This document shows, piece after piece, positions 1-7,737 of a stretch of 64,000 nucleotides of DNA. Position numbers and translations under genes: made by a program. The DNA lies in contig JASBRP010000016.1 of assembly GCA_030149365.1 (NCBI GenBank), positions 1 to 64,000 on the forward strand, read 5' to 3'. Below the pieces are notes generated by a model. The model saw only the letters and a program-made list of their open reading frames with translations, was not told the origin of the DNA and did not search any database. Every line of letters begins with the position of its first letter. The first letter of the stretch is position 1. The DNA is from Solimonas sp. (lineage in GTDB: Bacteria > Pseudomonadota > Gammaproteobacteria > Nevskiales > Nevskiaceae).

Positions 1-258
1 GTAGTCCTTCTCCGCCGGCAGGCTGGAGACCGACAGGCTGCTGTAGTTGCCTTCGATTTCAAAGCCGGTGTAGCGGCCCAGGGCCCGGCCGACGCTGACC
101 GAACCGGCGATGCCGCTGTTCATGTCCTGCTTGTCGGAGAAGACCCCGCCGATCGACGGCGACACGTACCAGCGCTGGTCGTACTTGCCCGCGTCCTGCG
201 CGGACGCCGTGGCGGCCCAGAGCAGGCCAGCCGCGGCCAACCATGCAAATTTCGACAT
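1..258 (-). CDS. Outer-membrane beta-barrel protein, N-terminal part (cut by window start)
   Basis: The frame reads leftwards off the window, so only the first 86 residues are visible. It opens with a short basic segment, a hydrophobic core and an Ala-x-Ala-type end (ATASAQD), a typical Sec signal peptide of about 21 residues. The mature start (YDQRWYVSPSIGG) and the following alternating strands (SVGRALGRYTGFEIEGNYS) resemble the first strands of OmpA-like or OmpW-like eight-stranded barrels. The ATG at 256-258 is preceded by a purine-rich GGGAG site, which supports this start. Whether an OmpA peptidoglycan-binding domain follows cannot be seen. The family call is inference; export to the outer membrane is likely. 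Confidence 0.7.
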   Translation of the reverse strand, partial: MSKFAWLAAAGLLWAATASAQDAGKYDQRWYVSPSIGGVFSDKQDMNSGIAGSVSVGRALGRYTGFEIEGNYSSLSVSSLPAEKDY

Positions 259-482
259 TCTTGTATCTCCCATCCCTGAAAGAGCTGCGGACGCGACTGT
301 ACCGTGCAACGGGGTCCCGAGACGAATTTTTCGACAACGCCCGGGGGGCTGATTGCTACCAATCGTCAGAAAACCACTTGCAGGCGCGCAACCGGTTCGC
401 CCAATGGCATAATATTTTCCACGAACCCGGGCGCAAACTCCACAAGCCCGTGGTAACCCATCCGCTCAGGGAGCGTTTCGAG

Positions 483-1832
483 ATGAAAGGACTTCGTTGG
501 TTGTTGGTGATGAGTGCGCTGGCTGTCGCTGCTTGCGACGGCGGCCCCAAGAGCCCGGACTTCGAGGCGGAAACCAAGGTAACGGAGTTCCGCATCGCGA
601 GCATGACAGCCACGACGGCATTGGCGTCCATCCCAGACCTGGCAGTGGGTGCCACCGAGGATGTTCGCGCCTTGGCCACGATCACGTCCACGGTACCTCC
701 GGGATACGTCGGCCCCCCCACGCCGGTCACCGAAGGGGGACAGCTGGTCGTCAAGCGGGTCAACCAGGACGTCACTGCGGACACCACCTGGAGCACGCCT
801 GAGGGCAACTCGAAGGCCAGCGTAGACGGCAACGGCCGCATCACCGGCAGCGAGATCGGAAGCACCACGATCACGGCGGCCTACAAGGGTGAATCCGACA
901 CCCTTCCGGTAACCGTGACCGATGCCACGCTGGAAGGCGGCGAAGTGCTCTGTGTTCGCCCTGAATCCTCGGGCCCGCTTGGCGACACCCCCTGTGCAGA
1001 GACCACCTTCTCCAGCGCGGCCGGCGGTACGATCATCTTCGAGGCCATTGGCCGCTTCTCCGATGACAGCATCCGCCGTATCGGTGCACCTTATGTGCTC
1101 AATTGGACCAGCGAAGACACCACGGTCGCCTCCAAGCCTACGAGCACGAACAATACGCCGTTGACGACCCCGGAGTTCCTCGGCCGCACGATAGGCACCA
1201 CCGACATCACCGGCACGGTGGTGCAGGGCGCCACTCCCACGGCCGCTCTGCCGGTCCCGGCTGATGCGACGGCCACCCTGAACGTAGTTTCGGCCAACGC
1301 CTTCTGCGATTCCGAATTCCCGTCGACCTCGGTCATCACCTCGACGCGTTGCCCGCTGTGCGACGTGAACAACGAGGCGGCCATCATCGACGGCAACATC
1401 GAGACCTCCGCGGAACTGAGCATCCCCCTGGGCCTGCTGCTGCTGTCGAGCATTTCGGTGACGGTGCAGAACCCGGCCACTGCGCCCTCCATCCTGCCCG
1501 GCGAGCCGGCCGGTTTCGTGGTGAGCCGCGATTCCAACGACCTGCTTGCCCTGCACCTGCTCAGCTCTCTGGAAGTGACCACCCTGCGTCGTGAGGGCAC
1601 CAACCTGGTGCCGACCAACGATCCGGCCACCCAGATGGACGCCCTGCGCCTGACCCTGCTGGGAATTCGCCTGCCGTCGTCGCCGCAGTTCCTGCTGTCG
1701 ACGGCACCGACCACGGAGGCCTACGATGCAATCCGCCTGACGTTCAATGGCGGCCTGCTGTCCGCACTGACCACGCTCAACGTCAATACGGCGTGCTCGC
1801 AGGTCAACACGGATCCGGTTCCGGCGCCGTAA
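483..1832 (+). CDS. Putative lipoprotein with a bacterial Ig-like (BIG2) domain
   Basis: The frame is open from 243, but the ATG at 483 begins a clear lipoprotein signal (MKGLRWLLVMSALAVAAC, lipobox ending in Cys18) and follows AGGGAG at 468-473, so I start it there (449 aa). Around residues 85-145 a stretch with TWSTPEGNSKASVDGNGR and GSTTITAAY matches the usual BIG2 layout. A second Ig-like segment follows (YVLNWTSEDTTVASK). The C-terminal part has a CPLCDVNNEA motif and no recognisable catalytic domain. The protein is probably anchored in the envelope and acts in adhesion or structure. It is monocistronic: it lies divergent from the first gene and ends at a strong terminator. No more specific function can be given. 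Confidence 0.75.
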   Translation: MKGLRWLLVMSALAVAACDGGPKSPDFEAETKVTEFRIASMTATTALASIPDLAVGATEDVRALATITSTVPPGYVGPPTPVTEGGQLVVKRVNQDVTADTTWSTPEGNSKASVDGNGRITGSEIGSTTITAAYKGESDTLPVTVTDATLEGGEVLCVRPESSGPLGDTPCAETTFSSAAGGTIIFEAIGRFSDDSIRRIGAPYVLNWTSEDTTVASKPTSTNNTPLTTPEFLGRTIGTTDITGTVVQGATPTAALPVPADATATLNVVSANAFCDSEFPSTSVITSTRCPLCDVNNEAAIIDGNIETSAELSIPLGLLLLSSISVTVQNPATAPSILPGEPAGFVVSRDSNDLLALHLLSSLEVTTLRREGTNLVPTNDPATQMDALRLTLLGIRLPSSPQFLLSTAPTTEAYDAIRLTFNGGLLSALTTLNVNTACSQVNTDPVPAP

Positions 1833-1854
1833 GGCTGCTAGTAGGGTTCACGTC

Positions 1855-1881
1855 AAAAGGGCGCCTTCGGGCGCCCTTTTT
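1855..1881 (+). terminator. Rho-independent terminator after the Ig-like lipoprotein
   Basis: A 7-bp GGGCGCC/GGCGCCC stem with a TTCG loop is followed by five T residues, 23 nt after the stop codon. It is A-flanked on the left, so it could act in both directions, but only the + strand gene ends here. Confidence 0.9.
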
Positions 1882-2523
1882 GTTTCCTTTCCTGACAGGC
1901 ATCAGTGGACGGAGAGCAGCGACAGCTTCGATTCCACAGGTCGCGCGGCGCATCGAGCTCTTTCCCGGATCAGGGGCGAAAGGCCACAGCGTCCGATCCG
2001 CCGATCGCACTGGAGTCATGGAGGTATCGAGGGCTGGACGCGCAAGACGAATGCATGGAGTAGCCGGTACACCCGAAGAATACGGAACTCCGTTATGAGT
2101 TTCGCCCCCTCCGGCGTAACCTATTCCTATCGAGCCAGGCCCCACGTTGCCACGCAACGACCGAGGCCCCACGGCGTACCGGGATCGATTTCATCCACCC
2201 GGCCCATGCCCTCCGCTCCTCAACTTCCCTGCAGTAGAACGATTGCCGGGCTAACCCAGTAGGGCTCTGCTAGCGCATCCGCGAACGAGTCCCGGGTCCG
2301 CCTGCTGTCGGTGCTCATTAACAACACGGTATTGCTGCCCGCCGGGCCCCTCCACCAGGGGAGCCCGCGCAGCGCAACGGGCGTGCCTGGACGAGGTGCC
2401 TGCGGAGACAACGGCTGGCCGCAAGGCCAGGGCTGGCACGTGGCGCGCGCCATCTCTCCGGAGCGGCCCGGCGGAGCAGGTTTTCAAGTCCGGATTCCGC
2501 GCTCCTTTGCGCGTACCCGGGCA
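1882..2523. other. Intergenic stretch without a supported gene
   Basis: About 640 bases lie between the terminator and the IS30 remnant. The short open frames on both strands have no start signals and no recognisable protein features. Small GC-rich hairpins are present (for example around 2346-2370 and 2410-2435). I see no RNA gene here. Confidence 0.6.
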
Positions 2524-2526
2524 TCG

Positions 2527-3531
2527 TCATGCCGGCGAAAGCCGGCAGGTGGATTCACATTTGAAATGCAACACTTTGGCGAAAACCTCGGCGGGGGTTT
2601 TGAAGCCGAGGCACTTGCGTGGCGTGTGATTGTATAGCTGGGCGATGTGCTGGATTTGCTCGGCGGAAAGGTCATCGAGGTTGGTGTTTCGGGGCAGCCA
2701 TCGGCGCAGACGCCCATTGGCATTCTCGACGCCACCCTTCTGCCAAGGCGCGTGCGGATCGCAGAAATAGGTCTTCAAACCCAGGGACTGGCGCAGCGTG
2801 TGGTGCAGCGCGAATTCGGTGCCGTTGTCGACGGTGAGGGTGCGCCGCAGGGACGGCGGCAGGGGCGCCGGCAAGGCCAGCAGTGTCTGGGCGGTGGGTG
2901 CCGCCGCCTTGCTGGGCTGACGTACGACGGCGGTCAGGCGTGAGGATCACTCGTGCAGGACCAGCAGGGCCTGTCCGTACTTGGCAAACAGCAGCAGATC
3001 GGCTTCCCAGTGCCCGGGCTGACGTCGATCATCGACCGATTTGGCTCGTTTCTCGATGGAAACCCGCTGCTGGATGTGCTCGGCAGGGCTGCCGCCCTTG
3101 CGTCCGCGGAACCCCCGCTTGCTCTTGGCCCGGGGCAGATACAGACGCCAGGCATAGTCCTGGGTCCGGGCGATCTGAGCCGCGATGAAGCGGTAGATGC
3201 TCTCGTGGCTGATCTGCCAGCCGTCCTGGGCCAGTCGCCGCGATACCTGCTCCGGAGACTAGCCCCGCCGCAAGCCGCCCAGGACCTGGCCCTGGAGTTC
3301 GGCACAGCGCAGCAAGCGACTCCCCCGCTAGCGCCGGGCCCGGGATTGCTCCCCGGCATAGACCGGCTGATAGCCCTGGGCACCGGTGTTGCGCTTCAGT
3401 TCCCGAGAGATGCTCGATGGCGAGCGATCCAGAGCTGACGCAATTTGCCGGATCGACTCCCCGGCTTCGCGCCTCCGGGCAATCTCACACCTTTCCTCGA
3501 CTCCAAGGTGCTCAAAACCTGTTCGTCCCAT
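2527..3531 (-). pseudogene. IS30-family transposase with three in-frame stop codons
   Basis: Read from 3531, the product starts MGRTGFEHLGVEERCEIA, with the IS30 N-terminal helix-turn-helix (IRQIASALDRSPSSISREL). It continues in one frame to the DDE catalytic core: GHWEADL, VDNGTEF and KGGVENANGRLRRWLP carry the three acidic residues. Stops occur at 3328-3330 (TAG), 3259-3261 (TAG) and 2947-2949 (TGA). There is no frameshift in about 334 codons. Each stop is one transition away from the expected residue: Trp TGG to TAG twice and Arg CGA to TGA once. The final stop lies in the flanking REP palindrome, outside the terminal repeat. Confidence 0.9.
2530..2547. repeat. REP-like palindrome (left copy)
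   Basis: TGCCGGCGAAAGCCGGCA forms a 7-bp GC-rich stem with a GAAA loop, with CGTCA on the left. An inverted copy lies at 3618-3635, so the pair brackets the IS30 remnant. This form is typical of dispersed REP palindromes in proteobacterial genomes. Confidence 0.8.
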
Positions 3532-3575
3532 TGCAGCACCCTCGTGACAGGGTGTTGCATTTCGTTTGTGAATTC
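2552..3575 (-). mobile_element. Degenerate IS30-family insertion sequence
   Basis: The element is bounded by imperfect terminal inverted repeats at 2552-2574 and 3553-3575. Both carry GAAATGCAACAC next to a TTCACA block, with 19 of 23 positions matching. It holds one transposase frame on the minus strand. The total length of about 1.02 kb and the single DDE gene fit the IS30 family. The element is dead, because the transposase has three nonsense codons. I could not identify a clean target-site duplication. Confidence 0.8.
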
Positions 3576-3617
3576 AGGGTATCCAGTCCATCCATGGGTA
3601 GCCACCGCTGGACTGGA

Positions 3618-3635
3618 TGCCGGCTTTCGCCGGCA
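3618..3635. repeat. REP-like palindrome (right copy, inverted)
   Basis: TGCCGGCTTTCGCCGGCA is the reverse complement of the copy at 2530-2547 and is followed by TGACG. With CCAGTCCAT and CTGGACTGGAT nearby (3584-3620), it looks like one half of a paired REP element next to the IS30 remnant. Confidence 0.8.
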
Positions 3636-3789
3636 TGACGATGTTCCGGACGGAAACGGTGCGCCATTAAAAGTCCTTTCCCTACGGACTTATTCGGATG
3701 GATGCGGATCAATCCGTGTCCACCCGAATGATTCCCCAAGGCCGTCGCGCGCAAGCAGCTTGGCCCCCGCAGTGAGGTTAGGAGCCAAG

Positions 3790-3823
3790 AAAAAGCCCCG
3801 CCAGGTGACCCTGGCGGGGCTTT
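3790..3823 (-). terminator. Terminator for the OmpA/TSP3 gene
   Basis: AGCCCCGCCAGG/CCTGGCGGGGCT forms a 12-bp stem, with a run of T on the minus strand, about 20 nt past the stop codon. An A-run on one side and TTT on the other make it potentially bidirectional. Confidence 0.9.
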
Positions 3824-3843
3824 GAGTTACTGCGGCTTTCGCT

Positions 3844-5679
3844 TTACTCGATGACCTTGAGTTCCACGCGGCGGTTTTCCTCGCGGCCCTCTTCGGTATC
3901 GTTGCTGTCGATCGGGCGGGATTCGCCGTAGCCGACCGGGTTCATGCGCGGGGCTTCGATGCCGCGGCCGGCCAGGTAGGTCTTCACCGAGTTGGCGCGG
4001 CGCTCCGACAGGCCCAGGTTATAGGCGTCGGTGCCGACGTTGTCGGTGTGGCCTTCCAGGTCGACCTTGATCGTCGGGTAGGCCTTCAGCGTCTCGGCCA
4101 CCTCGTTCAGGATCAGCTTGGCCGGCTCGGTCAGGCGGTCGGAGTCGAACTCGAACTTCACGCCACGCAGGATGAAGTTCTTGTCCAGCGCGCAGCCGTT
4201 GGCATCAACCGCTTCGCCCGGGCGGGGCTTGCGGCAGTCGCCGGTCAGGGCGCAGCCGTTCGGCAGGACCTTGGCGCCCGGCGGCGAGCGCGGGCACTCG
4301 TCGAGGTAGTCGGGGATGCCGTCACCATCGCTATCCAGAGGGCAGCCATCCGGACCCACGGCGACGCCGCGCGGAGTTGCCGGGCACTTGTCCATGAAGT
4401 CAGGCACGCCGTCGCCGTCTGCGTCAGCAGCCGGGCAGCCATCCGGGCCCACGATCACGCCCTTCGGGGTGTTGGGGCACTTGTCGTAGGCGTCGGGGAT
4501 GCCGTCGCCGTCGGAGTCGATCGGGCAGCCATCCGGGCCCACCATCACGCCGCGCGGGGTGCCGGGGCACTTGTCGAGCGAGTCGGGCACGCCGTCGCCG
4601 TCGGAGTCCGCCGGGCAGCCGTTGGCATCAACCGCGGTGCCCTTGGGGGTGCCGGGGCACTTGTCGAGGTAGTCGGGAACGCCGTCGCCGTCGGTGTCGA
4701 CCGGGCAGCCGTCGGAGTACACCGTCACGCCCTTCGGGGTGTTGGGGCACTTGTCGAGACGATCGGGCACGCCGTCGCCGTCGCTGTCGGTGGGCGTGCC
4801 ACCAAAGCTGCGGCGCAGGCTCAGGCCAATGGTCTGGGCCTTGTACTCGCTTTCGAGCGTGGAGGAGGTGAACGAGCCATCGGCGGCGGTGGGCGACTGG
4901 CCCGAGGCCTCCATGTCATCGCCCACGACGTAGCGGTAGTCGAGCGACAGGGTGGTGGCGTCGCTGAGGACGAAGCCGACGCCGGCGCCTGCCTGGTACA
5001 CCAGGCCGGAAGCCTTGTCCGACAGGCCGGCGGACTTCAGGTCGAGGTCGCTCTGCTGGAAACCGGCGCCCACGCCCACGTAGGGGATGATGGAGGAGCC
5101 GAAGTCGAAGTCATACCAGGCGTTCGCCATCAGGCGCGCGGTGGTCAGCTTGCCGTCGTTGCTCAGGGAGACGGCGCCGGCCTGGGTGTTGACCCTGGAA
5201 CCATCGACGTCGTTCTCGGAGATGGCCAGCGACAGTTCAGGACGGAAGCCACCGTCAAACAGATAGCCCAGGCTGCCGGCAATGCTGTAGCCGCCATCGA
5301 AGGTGATCTGCGTGCGTGCCGGAGCGAGGCGCTGGGTGTTGGTGCTGCCGGGGGTGCCCGGGGTGGTGGTGCCAGGGCCGAGCAGGGTGAGCAGGCAGCC
5401 CTGGACGCCCAGGCCGCCGACGACACCGTTGAGCAGCGGGCCGAGGCCCGGCAGCGCCTGCAGCAGGCAGTTCTGCTGGGAACCCGGCGTGGCCGGGGTG
5501 GTGGAGGTGATGGACGTATTCAGCGTGCCGTCCGAATCCTCGACCGCGGAGTACGAACCGCTGAGGCCGAAGTACCAGCCCGGCTCGTACGCATTTGCAG
5601 AGGTCGACAGCATTGCAGCCGCCGTCGCTCCGATCACGGCAGCGCTCTTCAGCGCCGCTCCCAACCGCTTCTTAAACAT
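3844..5679 (-). CDS. OmpA-family outer membrane protein with thrombospondin type 3 repeats
   Basis: Predicted product is 611 aa, starting at the ATG at 5677-5679 (MFKKRLGAALKSAAVIG, cleaved after STSANA), 18 codons inside the longest frame. Residues of about 30-280 form an N-terminal beta-barrel. Six TSP3-type calcium-binding repeats follow (DSDGDGVPD...DKCP...GCP), then a C-terminal OmpA peptidoglycan-binding domain with the GHTDNVGTDAYNLGLSERRA signature and NRRVELKV near the end. The protein should tether the outer membrane to peptidoglycan. A 60-residue insert near residues 52-115 is rich in Thr/Pro and contains two Cys around a hydrophobic Leu/Gly stretch, which is unusual for a barrel loop. 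The gene is followed by a strong terminator and appears to stand alone. Confidence 0.92.
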   Translation of the reverse strand: MFKKRLGAALKSAAVIGATAAAMLSTSANAYEPGWYFGLSGSYSAVEDSDGTLNTSITSTTPATPGSQQNCLLQALPGLGPLLNGVVGGLGVQGCLLTLLGPGTTTPGTPGSTNTQRLAPARTQITFDGGYSIAGSLGYLFDGGFRPELSLAISENDVDGSRVNTQAGAVSLSNDGKLTTARLMANAWYDFDFGSSIIPYVGVGAGFQQSDLDLKSAGLSDKASGLVYQAGAGVGFVLSDATTLSLDYRYVVGDDMEASGQSPTAADGSFTSSTLESEYKAQTIGLSLRRSFGGTPTDSDGDGVPDRLDKCPNTPKGVTVYSDGCPVDTDGDGVPDYLDKCPGTPKGTAVDANGCPADSDGDGVPDSLDKCPGTPRGVMVGPDGCPIDSDGDGIPDAYDKCPNTPKGVIVGPDGCPAADADGDGVPDFMDKCPATPRGVAVGPDGCPLDSDGDGIPDYLDECPRSPPGAKVLPNGCALTGDCRKPRPGEAVDANGCALDKNFILRGVKFEFDSDRLTEPAKLILNEVAETLKAYPTIKVDLEGHTDNVGTDAYNLGLSERRANSVKTYLAGRGIEAPRMNPVGYGESRPIDSNDTEEGREENRRVELKVIE

Positions 5680-5809
5680 GTGGCCCCCGAATTGGATATG
5701 TACCGCTCGCGCGATCTTAGCCGGTTCCAGCATGAGGTATCAACGCTATCGTCGCGCCGGCAGTAGGATTTTTGGCCGTCGGACTGAAATCCGGCTGCAA
5801 TCCTGCAAA

Positions 5810-6700
5810 TTACCCGAATTTGATAGTTTTGACAGACGACGCAGGTCCAGGTTGGTGGTGCCAGTCCCGGTGATTGAAGACCTGGCCGGTTTCCCTCACG
5901 GTGGCGAGGGTTTGCGGATCGATCTTCGCGTAAACCCAGATGGCCTCGTTGAGTGGGCCGGTGGCCAGCACGCCGTCCGCCGGGTAGCCGCGATCCACCG
6001 GGGTATAGAAGCCGGCGGCACCGATGTTGACGTCCACGGCCGGGGACCAGGAGGCTTCACCTACCAGGGGTGCCTGGATGACGTAACACTGGTTTTCAAG
6101 CGCCCGGGCCTGTGCGCCGATGCGCACCCGGTGGTAGCCGGCGAGGGTGTCGGTGCAGCTGGGTGCCAGCAGCAGCTCGGCCCCGGCTTCCACCATCGCG
6201 CGCGCGATCAGCGGGAATTCGACGTCATAGCAGGTGCAGATGCCGATGCGCCCCAGCGCGGTCTCGAACACCTTCAGGCCGCTGCCGGCGCCGATGTCCC
6301 ATTGCTCGCGCTCGAAGCGCGTCATCATCTGCTTGTCCTGCTGCTGCATGCCGCCGTCCGGTGCGAACAGGAAAACGCGGTTGCGATAGCCGCCGTCCTC
6401 CCGCACCGGGAAGCTGCCGGCCACCAGGTAGACGCCCAGCTCCTGCGCCAGGCGGGCATGCAGCGCTTGCCAGCGTGGCAGCAGATCCTGCATGGCGCCG
6501 ATCTGCCCATGCAGGTCGGCGCGCAGTGCCGGACCCAGCAGCGAAGCCAGCTCCATGCTGGCGTACTCGGGGAAAACCAGCAGCCGGGCCTGCCGGGCGG
6601 CCGCCTCCCGACACCAGCGGGACAGCTTGTCCTCGAATTCCTCCCAGGCAGCGAATTCGCCGACCGGGTACTGCGCCGCCGCCACGATGAAGCCGCTCAT
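5810..6700 (-). CDS. Carbon-nitrogen hydrolase (nitrilase superfamily)
   Basis: A 296-aa amidase-type enzyme. The catalytic triad is visible: Glu45 in LVFPEYAS, Lys123 in QDKQMMTRFE and Cys157 in GICTCYDVEFP. Members hydrolyse C-N bonds in amides, carbamoyl compounds or nitriles; the substrate here is unknown. The ATG at 6698-6700 overlaps the stop of the upstream acetyltransferase gene in an ATGA, so the two are translationally coupled. In other bacteria an acetyltransferase and a hydrolase of these families occur as one fused protein, which suggests one pathway. It is cytoplasmic, with no signal peptide. Confidence 0.88.
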   Translation of the reverse strand: MSGFIVAAAQYPVGEFAAWEEFEDKLSRWCREAAARQARLLVFPEYASMELASLLGPALRADLHGQIGAMQDLLPRWQALHARLAQELGVYLVAGSFPVREDGGYRNRVFLFAPDGGMQQQDKQMMTRFEREQWDIGAGSGLKVFETALGRIGICTCYDVEFPLIARAMVEAGAELLLAPSCTDTLAGYHRVRIGAQARALENQCYVIQAPLVGEASWSPAVDVNIGAAGFYTPVDRGYPADGVLATGPLNEAIWVYAKIDPQTLATVRETGQVFNHRDWHHQPGPASSVKTIKFG

Positions 6701-7299
6701 GCCGCCGCCAGCCGCTTGCGCCAGAACACCAGGGTCTTGTCGCTGCTGGCGGCATCGCCCACGTCCAGCCAGGACATGCGGCACTGCAGGGCAGGGTCCC
6801 GGACGTAGCCGCGGCGACCCCAGAAAGCATCGTTGGGCACGTAGTCCGCCGGGCGCATGGGGTGATCCTTGGGGCGGTCCACCGCGCAGAAGGTCGCCCA
6901 GTCCAGCCCCAGCTCGCGACCATGTGCCTCGCGCTCCTCGAAGAAGCGCACCCCCAGGCCACGCCCGCGGTAGGCCCGCAGCAGCAGGGACTCCCCGAAG
7001 TAATGATGGCGCTCCAGCGGCAGCCCGGCAGCGCGGAAAGGCTCGCGCATCTCCTCGTGGGCGGCCGCCAGCGGCAGGCTGGTGGAGGCGCCCACGGCCT
7101 TCTCGCCATCCCGCACCATCACGATCAGGCTGTCAGGGCAGGCGATATAGGTCTGCAGGTAATGCGCCTCGTAGTCGGCCGTGCCGTCGTAGAGGTAGGG
7201 GAACTCGCGAAAGACCGTGATGCGCAACTGCGCCAGTGCATCCACGTGCCGGGCGATATCGCCGCCCCGCAGCAGGTCCACGCGCAGTTCGCCGCTCAT
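6697..7299 (-). CDS. GNAT-family N-acetyltransferase
   Basis: The 200-aa product has the GNAT fold. The acetyl-CoA pyrophosphate loop is seen as AYRGRGLGVRFFEE, and ESLLLRAYRG gives the preceding beta strand. It is longer than a minimal GNAT domain, with an N-terminal segment of about 60 residues. It sits between a SnoaL-like gene (1-nt TAATG overlap) and a carbon-nitrogen hydrolase gene (4-nt overlap), so the three form one operon. A small amine substrate is likely, given the hydrolase partner, but this is inference. Confidence 0.82.
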   Translation of the reverse strand: MSGELRVDLLRGGDIARHVDALAQLRITVFREFPYLYDGTADYEAHYLQTYIACPDSLIVMVRDGEKAVGASTSLPLAAAHEEMREPFRAAGLPLERHHYFGESLLLRAYRGRGLGVRFFEEREAHGRELGLDWATFCAVDRPKDHPMRPADYVPNDAFWGRRGYVRDPALQCRMSWLDVGDAASSDKTLVFWRKRLAAA

Positions 7300-7703
7300 T
7301 ACTGCACCTGCGCCAGCCAGTCCTGCAGGTTGTAGTAATTGGTCACGCGCGCGACCTTGCCGTCGCGGACGTCGAAGAAGGCGCCGGCCGGCAGGCGGTA
7401 GGTCTGGCCACTGGCTTCCGGCAGGCCGGCATCGGTGGCCAGGTACTCGCCGAGCACCGTGAACTCCGCCGCCGCACGGCGGCCGGAGGGCTCGGCCAGC
7501 ACCACGATATCGGCGATCTGCTCACGGTAGCTGCGGTTCATGCGCTGCATGAAGGCCACAAAGGCTTCGCGGCCGTGCTCGCGCAGGCCCTGGTTGACGT
7601 CATGCACCACGTCCTCGGTCAGCAAGTCGAGGAACGTCTTCATGTCGCCGGCATTGAAGGCGGCGTAATAGCGTTCGATCAGGTCGCGGGTTTGTTCCGT
7701 CAT
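7299..7703 (-). CDS. SnoaL/ketosteroid isomerase-like protein
   Basis: This 134-aa product belongs to the NTF2-like fold: an N-terminal helix (RDLIERYYAAFNAGDMKTFLDLL), then EDVVHDVNQG and a strand-rich C-terminal half. I start it at ATG 7701-7703 (MTEQTRDLIE), which fits the family better than the frame start nine codons upstream. Members include isomerases, cyclases and non-enzymatic ligand binders, so no reaction can be assigned. It is the first gene of the operon with the GNAT and nitrilase-like genes. Confidence 0.78.
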   Translation of the reverse strand: MTEQTRDLIERYYAAFNAGDMKTFLDLLTEDVVHDVNQGLREHGREAFVAFMQRMNRSYREQIADIVVLAEPSGRRAAAEFTVLGEYLATDAGLPEASGQTYRLPAGAFFDVRDGKVARVTNYYNLQDWLAQVQ

Positions 7704-7737
7704 GTCGGCTTCCTTGCGTGAAACCGGCATTTTACCC

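Noticed and set aside
2527-3531. Stop-codon readthrough or recoding in the IS30 transposase
   Set aside because: TAG and TGA both occur, at expected Trp and Arg positions, and neighbouring genes use these codons as normal stops. Decay is simpler.
4330-4790. Regular direct repeats that might be taken for a repeat array or CRISPR
   Set aside because: The repeats are the codons of TSP3 units inside the OmpA gene.
4048-5766. A long open frame on the + strand opposite the OmpA/TSP3 gene
   Set aside because: It is the antisense of a GC-rich repeat gene; the product is low complexity and has no family, while the minus strand has full OmpA and TSP3 motifs.
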